A model generated the notes under the pieces. It was not told the DNA's origin. It did no database searches and saw only the letters and a program-made list of their open reading frames with translations. Of a stretch of 64,000 bases of DNA, positions 35,379 to 43,932 are shown piece by piece (position 1 is the first letter of the stretch; each line of letters opens with the position of its first letter). The DNA is from Variovorax sp. YR216 (GTDB lineage: Bacteria; Pseudomonadota; Gammaproteobacteria; Burkholderiales; Burkholderiaceae_C): assembly GCF_900107745.1 (NCBI RefSeq), contig NZ_FNRO01000004.1:1-64000 (forward strand), written 5' to 3'. Position numbers and translations under genes: made by a program.

Positions 35379-36212
35379 ATGGACGCGTTGGAAGGCGAAG
35401 TCGGCGAGATGGGGGCCGAGAAGGAGCGACGAGGCATTCAGTCCATCGAAGCCGGCGGCCAACTGCTTCTCGCCCTCGGCGCCCACGGCCGGCCAATGCC
35501 ACTCAGAGAGCTGGCTAAGGCTGCCGACATGGCGCCAGGCAAAGCCCATCCCTACCTGGTGAGCTTTGCAAAGCTGGGATTGGTGACTCAGGAGTCGCTG
35601 ACGGGCTATTACTGGCTTGGGCCGACCGCCATGCAGTTGGGCTTGGTGACCCTTCGCATGCTCAATCCTGTCCGCGAGGGCACGCCCTTCGCGGAGGAAC
35701 TGGCTCGTCAAACTGGCCACAGCGTCGCGATGTCCGTGTGGGGCAACCAGGGGCCGACCATCGTGTTCCTGTTCGATGCGATTTATCCGCTTCACACGAA
35801 TATTCGAACCGGGACCGTCATGTCTCTGGCCGGTACCGCTACGGGACGATTGTTCGCGGCATATTTGCCGCCAAAGCTCATCGAGGAATCGCTGCTGGAG
35901 GACGAACGTCGACTCGGGCCAGACATTGCCAAGCCAGTGGACAAGGACGAGCTACAGAGCATGCTCAACGAAGTTCGTACCCATGGCCTCTCCCGTTCGG
36001 TAAACAACCCGACCCCGGGCGTCTGCTCGTTCGCGGCCCCCGTCTTTGACTACTCCGGCAACATCGTGCTGGGAATCACCCTGATGGGCCGGTCGCGGTC
36101 CTTTGATACCAACTGGGACGGCGCTCAGGCTACGGCCGTGAAAGAGGCCGGCATTGCCATCTCGAAGCGCATCGGCGCTCAATCGCCTTCCGCGCGAAGC
36201 ACGCGCAGATAA
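35379..36212 (+). CDS. IclR-family regulator (paralogue 2)
   Basis: A 277-residue IclR regulator, clearly a tandem duplicate of the gene at 34400; most of the HTH and effector domain align residue by residue (ERRGIQSIEAGGQLLLALGA). The ATG at 35379 is preferred over an upstream ATG-like extension to 35271, which would add an unconserved 36 residues. A palindromic CATCTGATG at 35313-35321 lies upstream, related to the arm of the palindrome before the CocE gene. It may control the esterase genes downstream or act with paralogue 1. Confidence 0.92.
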   Translation: MDALEGEVGEMGAEKERRGIQSIEAGGQLLLALGAHGRPMPLRELAKAADMAPGKAHPYLVSFAKLGLVTQESLTGYYWLGPTAMQLGLVTLRMLNPVREGTPFAEELARQTGHSVAMSVWGNQGPTIVFLFDAIYPLHTNIRTGTVMSLAGTATGRLFAAYLPPKLIEESLLEDERRLGPDIAKPVDKDELQSMLNEVRTHGLSRSVNNPTPGVCSFAAPVFDYSGNIVLGITLMGRSRSFDTNWDGAQATAVKEAGIAISKRIGAQSPSARSTRR

Positions 36213-36526
36213 ATCGCACCTGGCCAAATCTGGCCATCGTTCGCGACTGGAGGGATTTTTGCCCTCACTTCCTCGCGGACTGACGCGCTCTGAGGCGTAG
36301 GTCGGTCCCGGCGCACCTCGCTCTCTCCCCAGCCCGAACCCGCCTTGGCCACGGGAACGGTTACGTCTGCTTGCAACGCTACGGGTAGACCCGACTATTT
36401 CGAGTCATTGCGATTTGGTCTGATTACTTGTTTTCAGCATAGTCATCTGACTATGTCAGATGCAAAGGGGCCGCAGCGAAGCGGCAATCTAGGTAGGTCG
36501 GACCTCGAAGCAAGGAGACACTCGAG
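36213..36526. other. 314-bp intergenic region with regulatory palindrome
   Basis: No credible gene was seen here. The region separates the second IclR gene from the CocE-type hydrolase gene. Its main feature is a 19-bp palindrome at 36444-36462; AAGGAGACACTCGAG gives the ribosome-binding site just before the CocE ATG. Confidence 0.6.
36444..36462. promoter_or_regulatory. 19-bp palindrome upstream of CocE-type hydrolase
   Basis: CATCTGAC and GTCAGATG form perfect 8-bp arms around TAT. The site lies 64 bp upstream of the hydrolase start and is a good candidate operator, probably for one of the nearby IclR proteins; CATCTGA also occurs upstream of IclR paralogue 2. Confidence 0.7.
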
Positions 36527-38530
36527 ATGAAAACCAGCGATAACAGCGCGCAGCGCACATCGTCGGAGGCGGGATTCGCCTCCCCCCAACTCCCCACTAC
36601 TCGTCGATGCAGCGGGCTCATGGCTGGGGCCCTTGTCGTTATCGCGGCATGCGCGACGGCCCCAGCGTTCGCCCATTGCGACGACAGCGACAAGAGGGGC
36701 GGAAACAATGGCTGCCAAGAGCAAGCCTTGACGCCCTATCCAGGCGGTGTCTGGACTCCGGGCCCAGCGCTCTACGGCACAAAACTCGACACCAGCATCC
36801 CCGTCACGATGAGCGACGGCGCCGTTCTCATGGTCGACGTCTCGTATCCGACCGACTTGACGACCGGCGCTCGGGTGCCTGGTCCTTTCCCCGTCCTATT
36901 GACCCAGACGCCCTATCTGGGCAACCCGTCGACCGCCGGCGACTACTACGTACAGCGCGGCTACCTGTTCGTGACTGCTTCGGTGCGAGGAACGAGAAAC
37001 TCGGGCGGCGATTTCAGCTTCTTCAGCGAGCGCGACGCCAAGGACGGTGCAGAGTTGGCTCAGTGGGCGGCGACCAAGCTCCAAAACTCAAACGGAAAGG
37101 TCGGCCTGCAGGGCGGCTCTTGGGCTGGCCTCAACCAGATTTACACCGCGGCAGCAGCGGGAAAGAACTCGCCCATCAAGGCGCTCGCTCCGGTTTGCTT
37201 CGGCGCCGAGTTCTATCGCGAGACCTACTTCGCCGGCGGCATTCCGACCCAGACGGCGCAGTTCCCGCTGTTTTTTGGTGGTGCGGTGGGCAACAACCAC
37301 GGCGCTACCGCCTACGGCCAAGCAGTCGTGAACGACATCTACGCAGGCGGCCCCAAAGCCTACGACCTGGACTTCTGGCAACTGCGAACCCCGGGGAACT
37401 ACGCCAAGAAGATTGTTGAACTTGGCCTCCCTGCTCTCATCTGGAGCACCCACCAAGACATCTATGCGGAAAGCTCGTTGTCGATGTACGCCTACCTTCA
37501 GAACGCGTACAGCAACAGGCCCGTCTTCGGTCCGATGTCGCCGAACCAGAAGGCAACCGGTCGATATCAGGTCCTTATCAGCCAGGGCGGCCATTGCCAG
37601 TTCGAAGAGCAGACCAGGGGCCAGCACATCGCTGACAACATCACGCTCGAATGGTTCGACACGTGGCTGAAGGACAAACGCACTCGGATGAGCGATACGA
37701 GCCAGCCGCTTCACGTTCACGAGCTACTGTCGAACAACTGGATAAGCACATCCGCCTATCCGGTCTCGACGTCCTACAAGCAGTACTTCCTGAACTCGAA
37801 TGGCCGCATGACGCGGCACATTGCTGGCTCGGCCGACAAGCAAACGATAAATTGGGCTCAGCCCGGGCCTGGCAGCACGCTTCAGTTCGATGGCCCTGTC
37901 ATCAAGAAGGGGGCGACTCTCGCAGGCCCGATGAGCGCGTCCTTCTACGCGTCGTCCACCACGAAGAACCTCGAACTCATTGCTTCGGTCTCTCTGGTGG
38001 ACGCTCAAGGGACGGTCACGCCCATTTCCTCAGGGGCGGTGCTAGGAAGTCTTGCGACCAACATCCCATCACGCTCCTGGGTGGACAAGAAGGGCGTGCC
38101 GGTCAAGCCCTACGGCGCTTACGACACGGACAGGTATTTGCCCGCGGGGTCGGTTAACAAGTACGACTTCCTGATTTCTCCCAGGTTCGTCGCGATACCT
38201 GCCGGTGGAAAGCTGCGTCTGACCGTAACCACGCAGACGCCCTCGCAAGGCTCAAACGGTGCCTACAGCCCTGCACCGGCCGGCAGCCAGTGCTCTCCGG
38301 TGCTTGGGACCGACCCCTGCTACCCGACGATGCCACAACTGGCCTCGCTGACGGGAAGTGCTGTGTCGCTGTACTACGGGCCGCACAACCGCTCGTCTCT
38401 GAACCTTCCGTTGCTCAAGGCTGGCTGCTTCAGCCCCGAAAGCACCACCAGTCTTCCCTATTGGAAGGGCGACAACGACCTCGAGGGTCGCGGCCCCTGC
38501 CAAGAACTGGACGACGACGGCGAGGATTGA
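36527..38530 (+). CDS. CocE/NonD-family hydrolase, exported
   Basis: A 667-residue serine hydrolase with a long N-terminal leader (hydrophobic LMAGALVVIAACATAPAFA, cleavage near residue 49). The nucleophile elbow is GGSWAG with Ser198, and the TRNSGGDFS region is as in CocE/X-Pro dipeptidyl-peptidase S15 proteins. A later Asp (THQDIYAESS) and His (SQGGHCQFEE) complete the triad. The C-terminal beta-rich domain follows from about residue 400. It probably hydrolyses an ester or amide outside the cytoplasm. A hairpin terminator follows, so it is transcribed alone. Confidence 0.88.
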   Translation: MKTSDNSAQRTSSEAGFASPQLPTTRRCSGLMAGALVVIAACATAPAFAHCDDSDKRGGNNGCQEQALTPYPGGVWTPGPALYGTKLDTSIPVTMSDGAVLMVDVSYPTDLTTGARVPGPFPVLLTQTPYLGNPSTAGDYYVQRGYLFVTASVRGTRNSGGDFSFFSERDAKDGAELAQWAATKLQNSNGKVGLQGGSWAGLNQIYTAAAAGKNSPIKALAPVCFGAEFYRETYFAGGIPTQTAQFPLFFGGAVGNNHGATAYGQAVVNDIYAGGPKAYDLDFWQLRTPGNYAKKIVELGLPALIWSTHQDIYAESSLSMYAYLQNAYSNRPVFGPMSPNQKATGRYQVLISQGGHCQFEEQTRGQHIADNITLEWFDTWLKDKRTRMSDTSQPLHVHELLSNNWISTSAYPVSTSYKQYFLNSNGRMTRHIAGSADKQTINWAQPGPGSTLQFDGPVIKKGATLAGPMSASFYASSTTKNLELIASVSLVDAQGTVTPISSGAVLGSLATNIPSRSWVDKKGVPVKPYGAYDTDRYLPAGSVNKYDFLISPRFVAIPAGGKLRLTVTTQTPSQGSNGAYSPAPAGSQCSPVLGTDPCYPTMPQLASLTGSAVSLYYGPHNRSSLNLPLLKAGCFSPESTTSLPYWKGDNDLEGRGPCQELDDDGED

Positions 38531-38555
38531 TGGAAGGGTCCAGGTGACCCCATAG

Positions 38556-38583
38556 GCAAACGGCGGCTCTTGCCGCCGTTTGC
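38556..38583 (+). terminator. Hairpin terminator after CocE-type gene
   Basis: A perfect 12-bp stem (GCAAACGGCGGC with its complement) closes a TCTT loop, 26 bp after the hydrolase stop. The T-tract is within the stem (CCGTTTGC), so it is a terminator of moderate strength. Confidence 0.75.
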
Positions 38584-38671
38584 GCTCAAGCACCCTAGGG
38601 AGGTCGCCAAGGCGGCATCCAGGTTGCCCGCACCATAATTCGCGCAGCCTGCAAGACCCACGCACTACTAC

Positions 38672-39493
38672 ATGGCAACTTCAGAACTCCCAGGACAAGC
38701 TTCAGCGGAAAAGAATCGCCGCGGCATCCAATCCGTCGAAATTGGGAGTGAGCTGCTGCTCCAACTCGCGCGTGTCGGGCGGCCTGTTGCTCTCAAGGAC
38801 CTGGCCAGGCTGGCCGGGATGACTGCGGGCAAGGCTCATCCCTACATGGTGAGCTTTCTCAAGGTGGGCTTTGTGTCGCAGAACGACTCCGGCCTCTACG
38901 AGCTTGGTCCACTCGCTTTGCAGCTGGGGCTCACGCGATTGCAGCGTCTGGACCCGGTCAAGGAGGCCTCCAAGCTGATAGAGGCCCTCGCGGAGGAGAC
39001 TGGGCAAAGCGTTGCCATTGCGGTGTGGGGGAACTTGGGACCGACGGTGGTTCGGCTTGAAGAACCCATCCAGCCGCTGCACGTGAACCTGCGAACCGGT
39101 ACCGTCATGTCACTCGACAACACCGCGACGGGACGCCTCTTTGCGGCCTACATGCCGCCCATGGTTGTCGAGCGCCTGTTAAACCTCGAACTGGCGCGTC
39201 AGAGCTATGGAACTGACCTTGGGAACAAGTTCCCTGGCGAGACACTGCAGGAAGCACTCGCCGAGATACGCCAGCACGGCTTGTCGAGAACACGCGGCCA
39301 TCCCATCCCGGGTATCGATGCCATTTGCGCCCCAGTGTTCGACTATGAGGGACATTTGGTCCTTGGCGTCTTGGTGATGGGGCCATCAGCGACTTTCGAC
39401 ACCGAGTGGGACGGCGAGATTGCGCGACCGCTTCGCCGATGCGCGCAGGAAATCACCAGGCGCCTTGGCAGGGACGGAAACAGCCAGGCCTGA
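38672..39493 (+). CDS. IclR-family regulator (paralogue 3)
   Basis: A 273-residue IclR regulator with HTH (RRGIQSVEIGSELLLQLARV) and effector domain. It aligns best with the gene at 40089, sharing GPLALQLGLT, VWGNLGPT and EPIQPLHVN. It lies after the CocE gene and before the small lipoprotein gene. It may control the nearby esterase genes. Confidence 0.92.
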   Translation: MATSELPGQASAEKNRRGIQSVEIGSELLLQLARVGRPVALKDLARLAGMTAGKAHPYMVSFLKVGFVSQNDSGLYELGPLALQLGLTRLQRLDPVKEASKLIEALAEETGQSVAIAVWGNLGPTVVRLEEPIQPLHVNLRTGTVMSLDNTATGRLFAAYMPPMVVERLLNLELARQSYGTDLGNKFPGETLQEALAEIRQHGLSRTRGHPIPGIDAICAPVFDYEGHLVLGVLVMGPSATFDTEWDGEIARPLRRCAQEITRRLGRDGNSQA

Positions 39494-39511
39494 TTGCCCG
39501 GTCGCTGCGCC

Positions 39512-39880
39512 CTACTTTTCTTGGCTCTTCGCGCTCGGAGCTACTGCAAGCGTCCTGGGCGACTCCGGCTGGGGCTCGCGTTGGACAGCAGCCTTGGATT
39601 TGGCTCCGGCAACGTTCTTGTTCTCTTCTATTAGTGAAGCAGCTGCTGCGCTGTTCGCGAACCTGTCCGCAGTCGTCGCCGAATCCTGGTCCTCCGGCGG
39701 CGCCTCCGGTGCCTTCATCGGGTCTTCCGCCTTCGGAGTTTCCGTCGTGGAAACGCCGCTAGAGGTGACATCCATTGGCGTGAATGGCGACCCTCCTCCT
39801 CCACCCCCACAAGCGGTGAGCGCGACAGAGATGTACCCCACTAGCGCTTTCCATGCGCAGACCTTCGCTGTAGCTCGCAT
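39512..39880 (-). CDS. Small putative lipoprotein
   Basis: A 122-residue protein. The ATG at 39880 follows AAGGAGCGAA, a strong ribosome-binding site. The N-terminal signal ends in the lipobox VALTAC followed by six glycines, so it should be lipid-anchored. The rest is low-complexity, rich in Ala, Glu, Pro and Ser, and has no recognised domain. It is convergent with IclR paralogue 3 and divergent from paralogue 4. Confidence 0.65.
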   Translation of the reverse strand: MRATAKVCAWKALVGYISVALTACGGGGGGSPFTPMDVTSSGVSTTETPKAEDPMKAPEAPPEDQDSATTADRFANSAAAASLIEENKNVAGAKSKAAVQREPQPESPRTLAVAPSAKSQEK

Positions 39881-39944
39881 TTCGCTCCTTTGTCCGGCAC
39901 TGACGCCGCTCCAAACGCGAGCGCTCAGTGGAGGTATTCGATTA

Positions 39945-39957
39945 AGACGCATCGTCT
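39945..39957. promoter_or_regulatory. Palindrome upstream of IclR paralogue 4
   Basis: AGACG-CAT-CGTCT is a perfect 5-bp-arm dyad, flanked by the inverted pair ATTCGAT (39936-39942) and ATCGAAT (39964-39970). It lies in the 208-bp divergent region between the lipoprotein and IclR paralogue 4 and could be an IclR operator. Support is only from symmetry. Confidence 0.45.
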
Positions 39958-40088
39958 CACATTATCGAATTCCTTTGATTTAGAGCATTCCCTACCCAGC
40001 TGGTTGGAGCCAGTGCCGCCTGAGGAACACCCGCGAGGCTTCCAACAGGCGGTTGGCTATCATCATTCGAGGCTTTGGGCACAACGAC

Positions 40089-40862
40089 ATGGAAAAAAGT
40101 AGACGTGGAATTCAGTCAGTGGAAATCGGAAGTGCACTGCTTCTCGAGCTGGCTCGCCACGTCAGGCCAATGGCCTTGAAGGACTTGGCGACAGCCGCGG
40201 CAATGACCGTCGGCAAATCCCACCCCTACATGGTCAGCTTCATGAAGGTTGGCTTTGTGACCCAGACCCCCGCTGGCCAGTACGAGCTTGGGCCTCTTGC
40301 GCTGCAACTTGGGCTCACGAAACTGCGCCAAATTGGCCCGGTCCGGGAAGCCTCGAAGGTCGTTGAGGAGCTTGCGAAGCAAACCGGCAAGAGCGTTGCG
40401 GTCGCCGTCTGGGGAAACCTTGGCCCGACCATCGTCCGCCTGGAAGAGCCGATTCAGCCCCTGCACGTCAACTTGCGGCAGGGCACGGTGATGTCGTTGA
40501 CGAATACGGCAACCGGTCGGCTGTTCTCAGCGTACATGCCGCCCAAAGTCATCGAGCGCCTCATCCGAACTGAGGGAGCCCCCCAAAGCAACGCTGAAGA
40601 CCAGACTTTCGACCCTGAGAAGTTCGAAGCGCAACTGGCTGAAACCAGGAAGCACGGGCTTTCCCGTGCCCAGGGTCATCCAATCCCCGGGATTGACGCC
40701 CTTTGCGCCCCCGTCTTTGACCCGGCGGGCAACATCGTCCTCGGCATTCTGGTTATGGGGCCTTCGGCGACCTTCGACGGCGACTGGGATGGGTCCGTCG
40801 CACGACCGCTTCTCGAGTGCGCGGCGGAAATCTCGCGCCGACTCGGCCGGTCGTCCGCGTAG
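40089..40862 (+). CDS. IclR-family regulator (paralogue 4)
   Basis: A 257-residue IclR regulator. The HTH begins RRGIQSVEIGSALLLELARH, and the effector domain has VWGNLGPTIVRLEEPIQPLH, nearly identical to paralogue 3. The ATG at 40089 fits the family start; a TTG at 40053 would add 12 residues. It converges with the tannase-like gene and could regulate it or the Bug/flavin hydroxylase operon. Confidence 0.92.
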   Translation: MEKSRRGIQSVEIGSALLLELARHVRPMALKDLATAAAMTVGKSHPYMVSFMKVGFVTQTPAGQYELGPLALQLGLTKLRQIGPVREASKVVEELAKQTGKSVAVAVWGNLGPTIVRLEEPIQPLHVNLRQGTVMSLTNTATGRLFSAYMPPKVIERLIRTEGAPQSNAEDQTFDPEKFEAQLAETRKHGLSRAQGHPIPGIDALCAPVFDPAGNIVLGILVMGPSATFDGDWDGSVARPLLECAAEISRRLGRSSA

Positions 40863-41013
40863 GCGGCACCGTCCCAGTCCACTTCGCGCACCGCGCGTAT
40901 GGCATGCCTACGCCTTTTCTTTCGATTGCACGCCTCGCACGCCGCACTGCACTCACGCAACGATTTGCACAAAGCGAGCGGTCCACCTCAAGGCGAACCG
41001 CCGTGCCTGGCCG

Positions 41014-42693
41014 TTACGGAGCCGTGCAGCTATAACTAGCAGCGCTGTTCACATCGCCGCCTGAGACGTAGCGCGGATACTGCGGGTATTGGCATACCGG
41101 AATGGACTTCGCAGCGCCAGTGCTCATCTTGCCGTTGAAGGTGAGTTGCGTGGGCGCCGTGCCGGCCTCCACCCACTTCACGATGGCATCGTCCCATCTG
41201 ACCTGGGTCAGGGCCTGCGAGCCGCCGTGACCCGTGCCAGGAACGATAAAGTACCGGCTCGAAGTAGACGGGTCAGCCAGCCCCATGCCCTTCGCGATGG
41301 AGTAGACCGTGTTCAGGTTGCGGGTGTGCTCGTTAATCGACAGCAAGCCGTCAGCCCCGTCGTGATAGGTGAGGAACTTCTTGCCGCTTGCGATGTACTT
41401 TGCGATGGCAATCTTGTCGACATCTGCACCGACGGCCTGAAGCCCGGCTGCGACTGGGCCGTAGTCCACATTGACGTCAAACGTCGCCTGCTTCGCTGCA
41501 GTCAGCCACGACGCATCACCCGTTGCCATGGCGACGTACCCACCGCCGAGCCCACCGAATGAGGCGGGGTTCGTACTAGCCCACCCATAGCCAGAGTAAA
41601 TCGTGTTGCCCAACGCATCGGTCCACGTTCCCCCGAAGAGTTTCTGCACCGTAGGAAGCTGAGCCGTAGTCAAGCAGAGCGCGGGGTCAGTGCTTGCCAA
41701 AGGCTGGCCGCAAACTTGAGTGGCCGGGTCAAACGTGCACTTCGAGTAGTTCGCAATCACTCCGTCGGTCACATTGTCGGCCGCGTCACACGACGCTACT
41801 GCTGCCTTGTAAACAGCGGACCACTGCGCACTGCTCGGCATTGCAGGGGTTCCGGCGAGACCTGCCATGCTGGTCCACGCGACCGTCTGTCCTGGCATGC
41901 TGAAACCGTAGCATCCGGACACGGCCCCATCGAATTCTTCAGGCCAACGTTGAACTGCAATCGCAGCGTTGCGACCTCCGTTCGAGCATCCAACGAAGTA
42001 CCGATACTTCGAATCTTGCTTGAAGAACTCCTGAATCACCCCTTTGGCGAAGTACAGCGTCGTGCCGAGTGAGGCGTACGCGTAGTCCGTCATGGACTGC
42101 TTTCCAGCATCCGTGCCGTCGAAGAAGACGGCCGGCGCGGCCTGGCCTGCAACGTTAGAGCGGTTGCCGCCGTTTGACGCCGCGTAGACAGCAGCTTGAG
42201 CCGTGACAGCGCTTGTGACTGCTGTGACTGCCCCTGAGCTGTTCTTGGTGATGGCTGATGGAATACGCCCGTCAAATCCTCCACCGCCTTGTTGCCAGTA
42301 GCGTCCGCTCCAGTTGTCGGGGACAACGACCTCGATATCGAGGTAAGGGGCGCGAGTCGCGAGCACCTGGCACATGCCGGACGTGCCAAGGGTGGAATCG
42401 GCTTCAATTCGATTGGCCGCAGTCACAGTTGCCGAGGCGTACGTCTTTCCGACCATCGCGGCACAGGTCGCCTTCATGGCGTCAATCGACGGCAACGGGT
42501 TCGTCGGGGTTGTCGGGGTAGTCGTCGTTGGAGTGGTCGGGTTGCTTGCAGTGCTCGCTGGCGGACTATTGCCACCGCCCCCACAAGCGGCCAACGTGAC
42601 CGCGCACAGCGCGGCCAGTGCCCAGAGCCCGACAGTTTTCCGGGGTCGCTGCGAAGCGCTTTCCGAAGGGTTGTGAACAGGAATATTCATCAC
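41014..42693 (-). CDS. Tannase/feruloyl esterase-family lipoprotein
   Basis: A 559-residue lipid-anchored esterase: lipobox LAAC with Cys37, then a Pro/Thr-rich linker to about residue 68, then the tannase-type alpha/beta-hydrolase. The nucleophile is in FVGCSNGGRNAAI, with the Cys of the usual Cys-Ser pair. The acid lies in YHDGADGLLS and the His in VPGTGHGGSQ. In tannase-family enzymes the His is normally followed by Cys, forming a disulphide across the active site; here it is followed by Gly. It likely cleaves an aromatic ester outside the cell, and the Bug receptor gene follows. Confidence 0.87.
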   Translation of the reverse strand: MMNIPVHNPSESASQRPRKTVGLWALAALCAVTLAACGGGGNSPPASTASNPTTPTTTTPTTPTNPLPSIDAMKATCAAMVGKTYASATVTAANRIEADSTLGTSGMCQVLATRAPYLDIEVVVPDNWSGRYWQQGGGGFDGRIPSAITKNSSGAVTAVTSAVTAQAAVYAASNGGNRSNVAGQAAPAVFFDGTDAGKQSMTDYAYASLGTTLYFAKGVIQEFFKQDSKYRYFVGCSNGGRNAAIAVQRWPEEFDGAVSGCYGFSMPGQTVAWTSMAGLAGTPAMPSSAQWSAVYKAAVASCDAADNVTDGVIANYSKCTFDPATQVCGQPLASTDPALCLTTAQLPTVQKLFGGTWTDALGNTIYSGYGWASTNPASFGGLGGGYVAMATGDASWLTAAKQATFDVNVDYGPVAAGLQAVGADVDKIAIAKYIASGKKFLTYHDGADGLLSINEHTRNLNTVYSIAKGMGLADPSTSSRYFIVPGTGHGGSQALTQVRWDDAIVKWVEAGTAPTQLTFNGKMSTGAAKSIPVCQYPQYPRYVSGGDVNSAASYSCTAP

Positions 42694-42732
42694 GTTGTCT
42701 CCTATGGTTGTTGTGTTCGTGCGTTCAGTCGC

Positions 42733-43707
42733 TCAATCAAGGCGGATGGAGTTCGCCTTGATAACCTTGCCCCACCGCTCGCGTTCCGCGTCCACGTAGG
42801 CGGTCATTTGTTGCGGCGTTCCTGGCATGCCCTCAAGTGCGAGGGTTTGGAAACGCGCCTTGACTTGCGAGGAGTTCAGCGCCTCCTGAAGCGCCTTGCT
42901 CAACTTCGAGATGACCTCGGGCGAGGTGCCAGTTGGAACCACGAGACCCTGCCAGGCAAAGGCAGTGAAGTCCTTGACGCCCTGCTCGCTGATGGTCGGG
43001 ACGTCGGGCATCGTGGCCAAGCGCGCAGGGCTCGCGACTCCGATGGCACGAAGCTTTCCGCTCGCGATGTATTGCTGCACGCTGGCGGTATCGATGAAGC
43101 CGAACGGAATCTGACCGCCAAGCAGGTCTTGAACAGCAGGAGCCGCGCCGCGGTACGGTGCGTGTTGCAGGCTGAGGCCGGTGCGCTCCCGGAAGAGTTC
43201 TGCTGCCAGATGGTGCGGGCTACCAACACCCGCAGACGCGTAGGTCACTGGACCATTGGTCTTAGCCCATGCGAGGAACTCGGTCAGATTCTTCGCAGGC
43301 ACAGTCGGGCTAATCACCAGCAGCATGGGGAATCGGGCGAGCATTCCCACTGGCTGAAAATCCTTCACCGGGTCATAGGGCAGCTTCGCGAAGAGCCAAG
43401 GATTGACAGCCAGCGTTGCGAAGTCGGCGGACAACATGACGTGCCCGTAGTCCTTGGAGTTCGAGACATAGCCGGCGGCAATGTTGGTCGCAGCGCCCGG
43501 CTTGTTGTTGATGACGATGGGCTGGCTCATCGATTTGCTCATGGCGTCCGCAACAGTGCGGGCCACGACATCTGAGCCCCCGCCGGCGGCGTAGCCGACA
43601 ACCCATTCGATGGGGCGGCTGTCCTGAGCAAATGCCAAGCTGGGCAGCGCTGCTGCAAGCACCCCGGCTCGCAGCACATTGCGTCGTGAAATCTGTGTCC
43701 GAATCAT
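42733..43707 (-). CDS. Bug-family tripartite tricarboxylate receptor
   Basis: A 324-residue periplasmic binding protein of the TTT/Bug family. A Tat-like leader (SRRNVLRAGVLAAALPSLAF) ends at FAQ, and the mature part begins RPIEWVVGYAAGGGSDVVAR, the family signature. No TctA/TctB membrane genes are adjacent, as is common for Bug proteins in Burkholderiales. It would bind an acid, perhaps the aromatic acid released by the neighbouring esterase (inference). Confidence 0.92.
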   Translation of the reverse strand: MIRTQISRRNVLRAGVLAAALPSLAFAQDSRPIEWVVGYAAGGGSDVVARTVADAMSKSMSQPIVINNKPGAATNIAAGYVSNSKDYGHVMLSADFATLAVNPWLFAKLPYDPVKDFQPVGMLARFPMLLVISPTVPAKNLTEFLAWAKTNGPVTYASAGVGSPHHLAAELFRERTGLSLQHAPYRGAAPAVQDLLGGQIPFGFIDTASVQQYIASGKLRAIGVASPARLATMPDVPTISEQGVKDFTAFAWQGLVVPTGTSPEVISKLSKALQEALNSSQVKARFQTLALEGMPGTPQQMTAYVDAERERWGKVIKANSIRLD

Positions 43708-43739
43708 CTTGTCTCCGTGGTAAATTGAATGCAGTGGAG

Positions 43740-43925
43740 CTAGCCGCGCGCCTCGTGAAGCGCCTCACGCAGGACGTCGACTGAGCCGATATGGTTTGAA
43801 AGCAGAAGAACCAGCCTTGCGTTCAGGGCCTGGCTTTGCGCGAGGGACAGGTCTTGATGCGCCTCTATCAGCGCCTCGTAGAACTCGTCGGGAGCAGAGA
43901 GGTTGGGGGTAGTGATGAGCGCCAT
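43740..43925 (-). CDS. DUF2783 protein
   Basis: A 61-residue protein of the DUF2783 type (APDEFYEALIEAHQDLSLAQ, then LLLSNHIGSVDVLREAL). Such small proteins are commonly found next to MhpA-like flavin hydroxylases, as here, 7 bp downstream of one. A regulatory or assembly role is possible; none is proven to my knowledge. Confidence 0.8.
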   Translation of the reverse strand: MALITTPNLSAPDEFYEALIEAHQDLSLAQSQALNARLVLLLSNHIGSVDVLREALHEARG

Positions 43926-43932
43926 CTGGTTC

